A stretch of DNA of 64,000 nucleotides from JAWXCE01 sp034440495 (GCA_034440495.1 JAWXCE010000061.1:1-64000); one strand, 5' to 3'; counted from the stretch's first letter, positions 43,352-52,547 are shown. Notes: a model not told the origin generated them from the sequence alone. Numbers and translations are program-made.

Positions 43352-45127
43352 CTACTCGTCCTCGTCAAAATCGGCGTCTTCCAAATCTAGCTCAATGGGT
43401 AACGACAGGAACGGTTTTTGCGCCGATAGCGGGGCTTTGGAGAGCGTCCATACAACCTGAGTGTCGCTAGCGCACGGGCCGGTCATGACCAATTGCAGAC
43501 TCCGGCGCGGGCCAATCGGATCGGCGAGGAAAATGCTTTCCTCTATATCGATCTGGGCGCCTTTGGCCGTAAATCGCCACATGTCATCATTTGGCAACGC
43601 CAAAACGACAGCACCCGGCTCGGCTGTTCGAACGGCCGCGACTGCTGGATGAAGGTGAATACGGATGGCGAATGTCGCGCCCGGGATGCCGAACGGCGCC
43701 TTGCCGGACGGGCCAGCCAATTGATCGCTACACTCCACTTTCAATCCGTCCGCGAACAGCTTGACGCGCCGACGATGGCTGACATTAAAGCGATCTCGAT
43801 AGCCGTCGTGAGCGGCTCTCATAACAACGCCGTCCGGTTCCTCAATTACCTCGGCGCGCACGCTTTTTGGCCCGGACAATAAATGTGCTTCACGCCCCTC
43901 GGTTTGCGCCTGCGATGTTATCAGCCGCGATGATGACAAGTCGTTGATGGTAAGCGTCGAGTGTGCGGCCGTTGAACGGCATACGACGCTCCAATCGCTT
44001 TCCGTGTTGCGAGGGGCGCCGCAGTTGACGATTATCAGTTCGCCACCGGAGATCATCTCAAACGAGAGGCATCCAGCGTGGGCGAGTGTGCTGCTTAACA
44101 GGGGCGGCGGCGTCCCGGCGTCAACCAAGATCGCAGTCTGCCCGCGCTCAAGTCGGCAATATCCCGACGGGGCTGACTGTGTTACGGGCTTGTATGCCTC
44201 ATCATGGTAGACCAGCACTGAGGCTAGGAAATCGAGCGGCGTTTCGCCCATCCCGTTGAACCGGCTCAAACCTGTGCCTAGCCGCATAAAGCGCAGCATG
44301 GGCAGCATCCGGTTGATCGCGGCGTATAAAAAGTCCGGCGGCTCCATTTTGCGCGCTATGAAGCATTGTTTGAGCGGCAGCAGGTCGAGCAGGATGTCGA
44401 TAAGGCAGCCGGGATTGCGAGAGATATGCCCGCCATCGGACAGAATTTGCCGCTCAAGTTCGGTTTGGAAATTGGCGAGGTAGGATGGGAGGAAACTTTG
44501 CTGTTCCGCTATACACAGGCTTGCAAGCAACAGGGCGGTTAGAACGCGCAGCCTGGGCACGCCGTGCGCCCGCCCGCCATGGGTGATGGTCAGATTGTGA
44601 AGTTCTGCGGTCAGCGCCCGCATGAACGAGTCGTAAAATTCGGCGTCCACGCCATCAAGCAGAAACCCTGCGTGAGACAACAGCGAAATCACGCGCCGCG
44701 CCGCCACATCTTCGTCCCAGGCAATGGACGGCGCCGAGCGACCGAGGGCGACCCAATCGGCGAGCAGGGCGCGCGCCCTCTCCTGCGCGATTTCACCGTC
44801 CGCCGCATGCAGATTTCGCACCCAGGAAAAGGCGTAAAGTTCACGATGCCACGCCGTGCTCGGTGGCGTAATGGAAAAAGGGGACTCGCTGCCCGTAAGA
44901 GCGACGGCGCCAGCGAGGCCGAAGTAGCCATCGCTCAATTCATTCGCAAAACTCGGATCGGCGGTGCGCAAATCCTGCGGCACGATAAGGAGGTGATGCG
45001 CGGCGGGAGGCCCGGACAACCAGCGCGAAACCGGCGAGCGCAGAGCATAATGCAGCGCGGTGCGGCTTGCCGTTCCGACCGATGCAATGGCGACGCGCGC
45101 CTGATCCTGAAAGGAATTTGAACTCAT
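43352..45127 (-). CDS. Heparinase II/III-family protein
   Basis: 591 residues. The N-terminal alpha/alpha toroid (about 60-300) has RNLHAADGEIAQERARALLADWV (split) and THGGRAHGVPRLRVLTALLL (about 195-214); the C-terminal beta-sandwich region (about 330-570) is the heparinase II/III-like domain with LVDAGTPPP and AHAGCLSFEM. No signal peptide is seen. In Rhizobiales this gene usually sits between rsmB and purH; here rsmB is absent upstream. Its real substrate is unknown, and co-location with purH does not explain it. It ends with an acidic tail EDADFDEDE. Confidence 0.9.
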   Translation of the reverse strand: MSSNSFQDQARVAIASVGTASRTALHYALRSPVSRWLSGPPAAHHLLIVPQDLRTADPSFANELSDGYFGLAGAVALTGSESPFSITPPSTAWHRELYAFSWVRNLHAADGEIAQERARALLADWVALGRSAPSIAWDEDVAARRVISLLSHAGFLLDGVDAEFYDSFMRALTAELHNLTITHGGRAHGVPRLRVLTALLLASLCIAEQQSFLPSYLANFQTELERQILSDGGHISRNPGCLIDILLDLLPLKQCFIARKMEPPDFLYAAINRMLPMLRFMRLGTGLSRFNGMGETPLDFLASVLVYHDEAYKPVTQSAPSGYCRLERGQTAILVDAGTPPPLLSSTLAHAGCLSFEMISGGELIIVNCGAPRNTESDWSVVCRSTAAHSTLTINDLSSSRLITSQAQTEGREAHLLSGPKSVRAEVIEEPDGVVMRAAHDGYRDRFNVSHRRRVKLFADGLKVECSDQLAGPSGKAPFGIPGATFAIRIHLHPAVAAVRTAEPGAVVLALPNDDMWRFTAKGAQIDIEESIFLADPIGPRRSLQLVMTGPCASDTQVVWTLSKAPLSAQKPFLSLPIELDLEDADFDEDE

Positions 45128-45630
45128 AGCCGTAGTAGCGCCGAATGTTGAGTATGACGGTGTTGACTACACTGTGCGAACGATTCGCAATGTAAGGGCA
45201 CGACAACATATCCCCGTCTTTGCCTGCGATGCAAGGCGCCGGTAGCCGGTTCGTTTAAAAGCGAGTGCTTTATCGTCTTAAACAGGCATGGTTATCGGCG
45301 CAGCGAAGTCCGAGTTTTGACCTGAGTTGTGTCGCCCGATTCTAAGAGGTCGGTCGAGACGCGGTGAAAGCAGAGGACAACCGTCTGCTAATTCGCAAAA
45401 AAAGCCAGCGACAGCAAGGTCAATACTGGATGCAAGACAAATACTCGTTCGCAAAGGGCTTTTGGGAAGAGCTAACGATTGCTTTAGGTATAATTAGGTT
45501 TTCCGTCCTCAATCTACACATATGATTGGGTGCTGCGACTGCTCGCGTCGATAGGTTTGAGCCTGCGATCCTTCTAAGCATAACCTTCGTAATCCGATGC
45601 ATTGTTATCTATTAAGAGTTTGCACGCACA
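45128..45630. other. Non-coding gap between divergent heparinase-like and photolyase genes
   Basis: About 500 bp with no supported gene. Short open frames here have no ribosome sites and random-looking translations. Promoters for both flanking genes must lie here; I see no clear consensus boxes and no tRNA-like structure. Confidence 0.4.
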
Positions 45631-47235
45631 ATGTCTTCCCTGATTCTCATCCTCGGCGATCAACTTTCCTCCAGTATATCGTCGCTCTCCGGCGCCGATA
45701 AAGCACGCGACACCGTCCTGATGGCGGAGATTGTCGAAGAGGCTACCTATGTGCGGCATCACCAGAAAAAGGTCGCCTTTATTTTCTCCGCAATGCGCCA
45801 TTTTGCCAAGGAGCTTGAAGGGGAAGGCTGGCGCGTTGACTATGTCAAACTGGATTCTAGCGGCAACTCAGGCTCATTCGCCGGAGAGGTTGGGCGCGCG
45901 CTTAAGCGTCATGACGTGGCGCGCATCAAGGTAACGGAGCCTGGCGAATGGCGCGTGCTAGAGATGATGCACGCCTGGAATGCCGCTTTCGATTTGCCAG
46001 TGCACATCCTGCCGGATGATCGGTTCATTTGCTCTGGCGATGAGTTTGCCGCTTGGGCCGAGGGCCGCAAACAGTTTCGCATGGAGTATTTTTACCGCGA
46101 GATGCGCCGAAAAACACGCCTGCTAATGGACGGCGATCAGCCTGTGGGCGGGCAATGGAATTTTGACAAGCACAACCGCAAACCTGCAAAATCAAACCTG
46201 TTTATGCCAGACATCGCGCGGTTCAAGCCGGATGATGTCACACGGGATGTGCTCACGCTGGTGGCGGCTCGCTTCGGCAATCATTTCGGCGATCTGGAGC
46301 CGTTCGGCTTCGCCGTCACGCGCGCTGACGCCAAGACCGCATTCGACGGATTCTTAAAGCACGCCCTTCCGCACTTTGGCGATTACCAGGATGCCATGCT
46401 GCGCGATGAGAAGTTTTTATACCATGCCGTGGTGTCGCCGTACCTAAACGCTGGATTGCTCGATCCCATTGAAATGTGCAGGCAGGCAGAGGCGGAGTAT
46501 CGGGCCGGGCGAGCGCCGCTGAACGCCGTGGAAGGCTTTATTCGCCAGATTATCGGTTGGCGCGAATATGTGCGCGGCATCTATTGGCTGAAAATGCCGG
46601 AGTATGTGACCCAGAACTATCTCGGCGCGTCGCGGTCCTTGCCGGATTTCTATTGGACGGGGGAGACCGAGATGGCTTGCGTGCGCGCAGCGGTGATCCA
46701 GACTCGGGAGGAGGCTTACGCACATCACATCCAGCGATTGATGGTGACTGGCAATTTCGCAATGCTTGCGGGTGTCGATCCGGCGTTCGTCTGCGAATGG
46801 TACTTAGCTGTTTACGCCGATGCTTATGAATGGGTCGAGTTGCCGAACACGCTCGGCATGAGCCAGTTCGCTGACGGGGGGCTGCTTGGCTCCAAGCCCT
46901 ACGCGGCAGGTGGCGCTTACATCAACAAGATGTCCGATTATTGCAAGGGCTGCCATTACGATGTTCGCGAGAAGATTGGTGAGCGCGCGTGCCCGTTCAA
47001 CTACTTGTACTGGGATTTTCTGGCGCGCAATAAAGACAAGTTGCGAGGCAATCAGCGGCTTGCGCCAATGTATAGGGTTCTGGAGAAGATGGACGAAGAC
47101 CGTTTGCGAGCGATTGTGGAAAGCGCGCAAGCATTCTTGGATGGTTTATCCTCGTCTGTAGGGTACAGCGCGCTGCCGCAACCAACGGCGAAAAAGAAAA
47201 AGGCAGCCTCTTTGGAAGGGGCTGCCCGAAGATGA
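45631..47235 (+). CDS. Iron-sulfur bacterial cryptochrome/photolyase (PhrB/CryB type)
   Basis: 534 residues. Member of the FeS-BCP group, (6-4) photolyases with a 4Fe-4S cluster, FAD and a lumazine antenna. The four cluster cysteines fall at 350, 438, 441 and 454 (MACVRAAV; SDYCKGCHYD; RACPFN), the positions I recall for Agrobacterium PhrB. The N-terminal Rossmann antenna domain starts LILILGDQLSSSIS; the FAD domain includes EGFIRQIIGWREYVRGIYW (about 301-319) and the MTGNF-like MVTGNFAML segment. Repairs UV lesions or senses blue light. Lys-rich tail at the C-terminus. Confidence 0.95.
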   Translation: MSSLILILGDQLSSSISSLSGADKARDTVLMAEIVEEATYVRHHQKKVAFIFSAMRHFAKELEGEGWRVDYVKLDSSGNSGSFAGEVGRALKRHDVARIKVTEPGEWRVLEMMHAWNAAFDLPVHILPDDRFICSGDEFAAWAEGRKQFRMEYFYREMRRKTRLLMDGDQPVGGQWNFDKHNRKPAKSNLFMPDIARFKPDDVTRDVLTLVAARFGNHFGDLEPFGFAVTRADAKTAFDGFLKHALPHFGDYQDAMLRDEKFLYHAVVSPYLNAGLLDPIEMCRQAEAEYRAGRAPLNAVEGFIRQIIGWREYVRGIYWLKMPEYVTQNYLGASRSLPDFYWTGETEMACVRAAVIQTREEAYAHHIQRLMVTGNFAMLAGVDPAFVCEWYLAVYADAYEWVELPNTLGMSQFADGGLLGSKPYAAGGAYINKMSDYCKGCHYDVREKIGERACPFNYLYWDFLARNKDKLRGNQRLAPMYRVLEKMDEDRLRAIVESAQAFLDGLSSSVGYSALPQPTAKKKKAASLEGAARR

Positions 47236-47266
47236 CTGTAGCTTATAATTCTTTTTAAATGTCCAG

Positions 47267-47758
47267 TTAGTGACGGCTTCCGTAACGGCTGTGACTCTGC
47301 CAACGGCTGTGTTCGCCGTATCCGCCGCCACCACCACCACCACCACCACTTCCATGACGGTTGTGACTGCTCCAGCGTCCGTGACCGTCATAATTGCCGC
47401 CGCCGCCGCTTCCGTGACGGTTGTGGCTGGAATACCGGCCGTGACCGCCTTCATATCCGCCGCTTCCATTACGGTTGTGGCTATTGTAGCGGCTGTGGCT
47501 TCCGTTACGATTGTGGCTGCTGTAACGGCTATGGCTGCCGTTGCGGTTGTGGCTGTTGTATTGGCTGTGGCCGCCGTATCCGACGCTGCCCCAGCGCTGG
47601 TGGCTGCGGTATTTATGGTGCCACGAATAGTCGCCCACCTTAAGAACGAGACTATCCTGGCTGTCTTGAGTAAGTTTTATCACTGGCTCAGCGCTGGATT
47701 GACCAGAAGTGAGGGCGATAAACGCAGTTAGTAAGCATGCGAAAACAGATCTTAACAT
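47267..47758 (-). CDS. Secreted His/Gly/Ser/Asn-rich repeat protein
   Basis: 163 residues. A signal peptide (about 1-23, VFACLLTAFIALTSGQSSA) precedes a short unique part (24-55) and then a low-complexity region of tandem units of about 12-20 residues built on HxRY/W-x-SHNR-N/H-GS, repeated at least five times and spaced by Gly runs (one of nine Gly). The composition (His, Arg, Asn, Gly, Tyr/Trp) suggests metal or polyanion binding; this is inference. Not a family I can name. AGGAGAG lies before the ATG. It converges on the photolyase gene with 31 bp between stops. Confidence 0.78.
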   Translation of the reverse strand: MLRSVFACLLTAFIALTSGQSSAEPVIKLTQDSQDSLVLKVGDYSWHHKYRSHQRWGSVGYGGHSQYNSHNRNGSHSRYSSHNRNGSHSRYNSHNRNGSGGYEGGHGRYSSHNRHGSGGGGNYDGHGRWSSHNRHGSGGGGGGGGGYGEHSRWQSHSRYGSRH

Positions 47759-47770
47759 ATGACTCTCCTG

Positions 47771-48010
47771 TCAATCTTTCCTTGGCGTAACAGTTTTAAG
47801 TCTGGTGATGACGAATTCTTGTTGATGGATCGAGTTAAACGGCAACCTAACTTGACCGGTAAACCAATAGTTATCCTTTAAACTGGCTTGCTTGTACCTT
47901 TGCAAACTAGTCTCTTTAAAATGAACGCAGCTTGAACAATCTGTTATCCGCCAGTTAGGTGCGGCGTCCATGCGAATAGTCAGCATCCGCGGGGCAATCT
48001 GTGAAACCAA
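47771..48010 (-). CDS. Doubtful small open frame before the repeat protein
   Basis: 79 codons from a TTG, ending 12 nt upstream of the repeat-protein start. The tail segment NYWFTGQVRLPFNSIHQQEF looks protein-like, but there is no ribosome site before any of its possible starts and no family resemblance. It may be a decayed gene or chance. Confidence 0.22.
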   Translation of the reverse strand: MVSQIAPRMLTIRMDAAPNWRITDCSSCVHFKETSLQRYKQASLKDNYWFTGQVRLPFNSIHQQEFVITRLKTVTPRKD

Positions 48011-48033
48011 AATTTATGCGGAAAATTACAGGC

Positions 48034-48204
48034 TTACTCATCATTCCGTTGGGCACGCAATTCGAGGTAAAAATCGTAGCCAGCCATAACCATAACCACG
48101 ATTACGACGATCGCGAGATCGAGGTGTCCCACATACCAGATAAGGATGCCGGAAAACGCGAAAAACAGGCTTAAAGCGAATACCGCCCGAACAACTTCAA
48201 TCAT
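48034..48204 (-). CDS. Small two-span membrane protein downstream of the TRAP transporter
   Basis: 56 residues starting MIEVVRAVFALSLFFAFSG. Two hydrophobic segments (about 5-25 and 28-45) end in a short polar tail DFYLELRAQRNDE. GGGTGA precedes the ATG by 5 nt, and the gene begins 12 nt after the dctM stop, so it belongs to the TRAP transcript. No family known to me; it could be an accessory or stabilising subunit of the transporter. Confidence 0.72.
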   Translation of the reverse strand: MIEVVRAVFALSLFFAFSGILIWYVGHLDLAIVVIVVMVMAGYDFYLELRAQRNDE

Positions 48205-48216
48205 TAATATCACCCA

Positions 48217-49572
48217 CTAGTTGGGATAAAGGTAGTTTGGCAGCCACAGCGCAACGCCGGGGAATACGTAAACGATAATCATGGCGAGGAAAACCATCAT
48301 CACATAAGGCGTAAGCCCCCGGTAGATGTCGGCAAGGCTCACGCTTGGCGGTGCAATTCCTTTCAGATAGAACGCCGCCATAGCCACCGGGGGCGTCAGA
48401 AAGGATGTCTGCAGATTGAGGGCGATAAGAATACCGAAGAACAACGGATCAATATTAAACAGAGGCAGCAGAGGCAGAAAGATAGGAACGAAGATAATAA
48501 TAATTTCCGACCATTCGAGAGGATATCCGAGCACGAAGATGATAATCTGCGCCAGTATCAGGAATGTCAGCGGGCTTAGATTAAGGGACAGCACGAAATC
48601 GCGGATGATGTCATTGCCGCCAAGATACGCGAACACTGCGGCAAAGGTCGCCGAGCCTACGAATAGCCAGCAGACCATGGCCGATGTGCGCGCCGTGAGA
48701 TAGACGGACTCCTTCAGGCGTTCCCAGGTCAGAGCGCGGTAAGCAGCGGCCAGACCGAGCGCGCCGAAAGCGCCAAGGGCTGCAGCTTCTGCTGGCGTCG
48801 CCCAGCCCGCCATAATAGCGCCCAGCACCGCGAGAATCAGGAATGCGAGCGGCACGAAGGACGTGAAAAGCAACCACAAAAGTTGCAGATTGCTAATATC
48901 AGGAAGATCTTCCTTTCGCGGTCTCGGAGCAAGCGCCGGGTTGATGACAGCCCGAACAATTACATACGTCATATACATGCCAGCGAGCAGGAAGCCGGGG
49001 AAAAGAGCGCCCGCGTAAAGCTTAACCGGCGATACGCTCGCAGTTTGCGCATAGACGATAAGCATAATGCTGGGCGGGATAAGGATGCCGAGGCAACCGC
49101 CAGCGCAGATCACGCCGGTGGCGAAGCTGTTGTCATATTTCTGCTTCAGCATGGCGGGGAGGGCAAGAATACCCATCAGCGTCACAACGGCGCCCACGAT
49201 GCCGGTGGCGGTGGCGAAAAGCGCGCAGGTTGCTAGCGTCGCGATGGCCATAGAGCCGGGTAAACGCCATGCTGCAAGGTAGAAAGCGTTAAACAGGCGG
49301 TCAACCACGTTGGCGCGTTCGACGACATAGCCCATAAATAAGAAAAGTGGAATCGAAACCAGCACGTCGCTTGACATCACGCCGTATGTGTTCTGGACGA
49401 ACAGATCGAACACGCGGTTGTCCAGCAGATGGCTCATACGGCTTGGATCATAATAAGCGTAGTAGCCGAAGCCAAGGCCCATGGCCATGAGCGTAAATGC
49501 GATGGGGAAGCCGAACATAATGACGACGACAAACAGCGCCAGCATCAATACAGCGATTTCTGGTGGCGACAT
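48217..49572 (-). CDS. dctM: TRAP transporter large permease subunit DctM
   Basis: 451 residues with about 12 membrane segments; the main Na+-coupled transport subunit. The DctM family pattern is seen in LFVQNTYGVMSSDVLVSIPLFLFMGYVVERA (split) and the GCLGILIPPSIMLIVYAQTASVSPVKLYAGALFPG segment (split) near residue 165. Its ATG follows the dctQ stop directly (TAGATG), so they are translationally coupled. The insert between TM helices (about 215-230) is short. Length is slightly above the usual 425-440. Confidence 0.95.
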   Translation of the reverse strand: MSPPEIAVLMLALFVVVIMFGFPIAFTLMAMGLGFGYYAYYDPSRMSHLLDNRVFDLFVQNTYGVMSSDVLVSIPLFLFMGYVVERANVVDRLFNAFYLAAWRLPGSMAIATLATCALFATATGIVGAVVTLMGILALPAMLKQKYDNSFATGVICAGGCLGILIPPSIMLIVYAQTASVSPVKLYAGALFPGFLLAGMYMTYVIVRAVINPALAPRPRKEDLPDISNLQLLWLLFTSFVPLAFLILAVLGAIMAGWATPAEAAALGAFGALGLAAAYRALTWERLKESVYLTARTSAMVCWLFVGSATFAAVFAYLGGNDIIRDFVLSLNLSPLTFLILAQIIIFVLGYPLEWSEIIIIFVPIFLPLLPLFNIDPLFFGILIALNLQTSFLTPPVAMAAFYLKGIAPPSVSLADIYRGLTPYVMMVFLAMIIVYVFPGVALWLPNYLYPN

Positions 49573-50244
49573 CTACTTCTTCTCCAAGCCGAGTTCTTGT
49601 TTTAATTGCTCGTGATCTTGCACTGCGTGGACGATCGCGGTCTCTGTTTCCTCCACATCATGTAACAGAGGTGGCCACGCGCCTGTCCGGAGACAGACAA
49701 TTGCCCTGCAAACCTGCGCCATACCCTGAAGGAGCAGGAAAAACCCGGCTAGGGGAATAATCATTTTTAACTGGTAAATCGGGATGTTGGCGGGACTGTT
49801 AATGCTTAACTCCCCCGCTGTGCCATAGCTGTAAGACGCCAGAGCAAATCTTACGCCTGCAATTATAAGCGCAAGCATCCCTGGAAAGAAAAAGGCGAAA
49901 TAAAGCACAATTTCAAGTATCGCCTGACGCTGCGGTCGCCAGTTGCGGTAAAACATATCGGCCCGCACATGGCCGTCACGGGATAGCGTGTAGGCACCAG
50001 CCATCATGAAAAGCGCGCCGTACATGATGTAGCTCACGTCATAGGCCCAAGGCGTAGGCGCGCGCAAAAACTTCCGGACTATAACTTCATAGGTTACGCC
50101 GAAGGTCATGATAAGAATGACCCATGCAAATGATTTGCCAACCCAGGCTGAGAGCTTGTTGATGGAGTAGATGAAATTGAGCATGATATAATCTTGGATT
50201 GCGCGAAGGACGTTCACGAGCGAGAGTTTGAGGACGATGCACAT
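49573..50244 (-). CDS. dctQ: TRAP transporter small permease subunit DctQ
   Basis: 223 residues from ATG 50244, which has GAGGG 5 nt upstream; ATG 50184 (start MLNFIYSINKLSAWVG) is an alternative with no good ribosome site but a start closer to the family's usual one. Four membrane segments, with ILIMTFGVTYEVIVRKFLRAPTPWAYDVS (split) and the GAYTLSRDGHVRADMFY motif typical of DctQ. The C-terminal 45 residues are a charged cytosolic extension (AVQDHEQLKQELGLEKK). Longer than the usual 160-190 residues. Confidence 0.92.
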   Translation of the reverse strand: MCIVLKLSLVNVLRAIQDYIMLNFIYSINKLSAWVGKSFAWVILIMTFGVTYEVIVRKFLRAPTPWAYDVSYIMYGALFMMAGAYTLSRDGHVRADMFYRNWRPQRQAILEIVLYFAFFFPGMLALIIAGVRFALASYSYGTAGELSINSPANIPIYQLKMIIPLAGFFLLLQGMAQVCRAIVCLRTGAWPPLLHDVEETETAIVHAVQDHEQLKQELGLEKK

Positions 50245-50270
50245 CACCGCCCTCAAACTTCTGGCTAACT

Positions 50271-51404
50271 TTAGGCGGGTAGTTTGCCGGGGAAGAAGTG
50301 TTCATAAGCCGCTTTGAAGTCGGCGCTATTCAGGTGATGATAATAACCAACCTTCTCTGCCCAGGCTTTCTGGCTGTCCACGACTTTCTTGAAGAATGGA
50401 TCGGCGCTGAATTTTGTCAACGCGGCGTCCCAGCCCTTTAACTGCGCTTTTGTCACATCTTCAGGCGTGCGCACAACCGTAACGCCGCTGTCCTTGATGA
50501 GCGATTGCAGGTCGTTTGAATAATCGCGCATGGCTAGGCCGTAGTTTGCGGTCGTTGCGGCTTCGGCGGAGAATTCAAGGATGGCCTGCTGTTCTGCGGG
50601 CAGAGCTTTGTAGAAGGTTTTGTTGAAAATGATTTCGAAGCATTCGGCTGCCTGATGGTAGGAGCCGAGCATATAAATTTTCGCCACGTTGGCGGCACCA
50701 AAGCGCTTGTCGGATGATGGGTTATTAAATTCGAATGCTTCAATGGTGCCTTTTTCCAGCGCCGGGACGATTTCACCGCCTGGCAACTGCACGACGCTCA
50801 TGCCGATGCTCTGCTGAATTTCTGTGGCCAAACCGACAGTGCGGTATTTCAAGCCCTGAACGTCGGCGAGGTTTTTAACTTCCTTCTTAAACCAGCCGAA
50901 AGGTTGTGTCGGCATGGCGAAGGCGAAAAATCCGACAACATCGAGTTTCAGGATATCTTCGATGAGTTCGCGATACAGCTCCTTGCCGCCGCCGTAGTGA
51001 ATCCAGGCAATGATTTGCGCAGCGTCGGTGCCAAATACGGGCGCGGTGCCGAACAAGGACGCCGCCTTGTTCTTGGAGTACCAATAAGCCGCGACGTGGT
51101 GCCCGCCATCTAGGGTGCCTGCTGCGACCGCATCCTGCACCTGGAACGCCTTGACGACAGCGCCAGCGGCAAGAAGATCGACCTTCAGGCGGCCGCCGGA
51201 CATTTTCTCGACGCGCTCGACATATTGCCGGGCCATGTCCTGGAACATTTCGGTCGCGGGCCAGCCGCTTTGCATTTTAACGAGTTTTGTCTGCGCGCGC
51301 GACACGTTTGGAAACGCGACCGTTGCAGTGGCGGCTGCCGCTACAGCTCCACCTTTTAGAAATTTGCGTCGATTGACGGATTTATCCTGTGAACTCTGAG
51401 ACAT
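50271..51404 (-). CDS. TRAP transporter solute-binding protein, TakP-like
   Basis: 377 residues. The N-terminal NRRKFLKGGAVAAAATATVAF is a Tat-type signal, usual in the TakP group. The binding fold follows, with AAGAVVKAFQVQDAVAAGTLDG and, near residue 220, GGEIVPALEKGTIEAFEFNN, a segment close to that of the 2-oxoacid binder TakP of Rhodobacter. Substrates in this group include pyruvate, lactate and other 2-oxo or hydroxy acids. It heads the dctP-dctQ-dctM-small-protein transcript and is divergent from iclR. Confidence 0.93.
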   Translation of the reverse strand: MSQSSQDKSVNRRKFLKGGAVAAAATATVAFPNVSRAQTKLVKMQSGWPATEMFQDMARQYVERVEKMSGGRLKVDLLAAGAVVKAFQVQDAVAAGTLDGGHHVAAYWYSKNKAASLFGTAPVFGTDAAQIIAWIHYGGGKELYRELIEDILKLDVVGFFAFAMPTQPFGWFKKEVKNLADVQGLKYRTVGLATEIQQSIGMSVVQLPGGEIVPALEKGTIEAFEFNNPSSDKRFGAANVAKIYMLGSYHQAAECFEIIFNKTFYKALPAEQQAILEFSAEAATTANYGLAMRDYSNDLQSLIKDSGVTVVRTPEDVTKAQLKGWDAALTKFSADPFFKKVVDSQKAWAEKVGYYHHLNSADFKAAYEHFFPGKLPA

Positions 51405-51654
51405 GACGTTGCTCTCCTTAAGGCATTCTTAAGTTTTTTAAAAACAGTCAGGCGTGCCCAAGCCGTATTTCGGATTGTAGCTGTTCTCCCGTAACGGCCT
51501 TTTGCGTGCGCATCATGCCTGACAAGTCTGAAAACACAATGTTATTCTTTAGTTGGAGCGCTCGAAGCCAACTGTAGTTGCGCAAACAAAACATGGTTTA
51601 AAATCAGCTTTGGACGCCGCGCACTCCCGTGATGGAGCAGTTTTGGCGTTATCA
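51405..51654. promoter_or_regulatory. Divergent control region of TRAP operon and iclR gene
   Basis: The gap between the dctP and iclR starts is 305 bp. It has AAGGAGAG in front of dctP and an inverted repeat AGTTGG-N11-CCAACT (51551-51573) that might serve an IclR-type dimer. No direct match to a published IclR operator was seen. The iclR promoter is listed separately. Confidence 0.4.
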
Positions 51655-51685
51655 TTGACAAGCATCCCGCACAGTGAGACATAAT
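51655..51685 (+). promoter_or_regulatory. Probable sigma-70 promoter of iclR gene
   Basis: TTGACA (51655-51660) and CATAAT (51680-51685) are separated by 19 nt. The start codon at 51710 would lie about 18 nt after the transcription start. A longer frame from GTG 51674 overlaps the promoter and is therefore unlikely. Confidence 0.5.
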
Positions 51686-51709
51686 CTCAAAATAAACGCG
51701 GAGATCGCC

Positions 51710-52534
51710 ATGACGCAGGATGCCATACCGTTAAAGGTTATCAGAAAAGAGAAAGTTGGGGGGCGCGACACGGTGCAATCGCTTTCGCGCGCGCTGAATT
51801 TAATGAACGCCATCGCGGCAAGCGAGCACGGCGTCACACTCTCGGAAGCCGCGAAGGAAACACGCCTCGCCGTCTCTACCGCACACCGGCTGCTCACCAC
51901 GCTGCAGCAGGACCGCTTCGTGCGCTTCGATAGCGAGCGCGGCGTATGGACGATCGGCGTGCAGGCGTTCTCCGTCGGCAGCGCGTTTCTGCGCGCCCGC
52001 GAACTCACCGTCATCGCTAGGCCGTTCATGCGCCAGCTTATGGAGCGCAGCGGCGAGACGGTGAACCTAGCTGTAGAGGATCGGGGCGAGGCGATTTACG
52101 TCTCGCAGGTCGAGTGCCGCAAGCTCATGCGCGCCATCACCCGGCCCGGCGGGCGGGCGTTGATGCACGCCTCCGCCATTGGCAAGGCGCTGATGTCGGC
52201 CATGTCGGAGGAAGAGGTCGATAAAATCGTCGAAATGCACGGCCTGCCGCGCGAGACTGACAAAACCATTTCCACGCCCACCAAGCTGCGCACCGAACTC
52301 GCCATCGTGCGCCAGCGCGGCTATGCGGTGGACGACGAGGAAAACGCCATCGGCCTGCGCTGCATCGCCGCCGTGGTCTATGACGAGCACGCGCACCCCG
52401 TCGCGGGCCTGTCGCTCTCCGGCCCCATGGCGCGCATCTCGGATGATAGCATCGCTGGCCTGGGCGACGCAGTGTTCGAGGCCGCGAAAAAAATCACCGC
52501 CAACATGGGCGGTCGCACCCCCGCGAAGGCCTAA
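51710..52534 (+). CDS. IclR-family transcriptional regulator
   Basis: 274 residues from ATG 51710 (GGAG 6 nt upstream). The N-terminal winged helix reads DTVQSLSRALNLMNAIAASE and TLSEAAKETRLAVSTAHRLLTTL (split), about 18-65; the effector domain (about 85-270) has the ASAIGKALMSAMSEEEV and IGLRCIAAVVYDEHAHPVAGLSLSGP blocks (split). Divergent from a TRAP transporter for organic acids and upstream of malate synthase, it is likely to control one or both in response to a small acid such as glyoxylate or pyruvate. A strong terminator follows. Confidence 0.93.
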   Translation: MTQDAIPLKVIRKEKVGGRDTVQSLSRALNLMNAIAASEHGVTLSEAAKETRLAVSTAHRLLTTLQQDRFVRFDSERGVWTIGVQAFSVGSAFLRARELTVIARPFMRQLMERSGETVNLAVEDRGEAIYVSQVECRKLMRAITRPGGRALMHASAIGKALMSAMSEEEVDKIVEMHGLPRETDKTISTPTKLRTELAIVRQRGYAVDDEENAIGLRCIAAVVYDEHAHPVAGLSLSGPMARISDDSIAGLGDAVFEAAKKITANMGGRTPAKA

Positions 52535-52547
52535 GCCCGCAAACACT

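Noticed and set aside
45420..45602. A 60-codon minus-strand frame in the gap before the photolyase gene
   Set aside because: No ribosome site and no protein-like pattern; the gap is long enough to hold such a frame by chance.
47202..47228. Hairpin GGCAGCC/GGCTGCC at the end of the photolyase gene
   Set aside because: It lies inside the coding end and has no U-tract; not enough to call a terminator.
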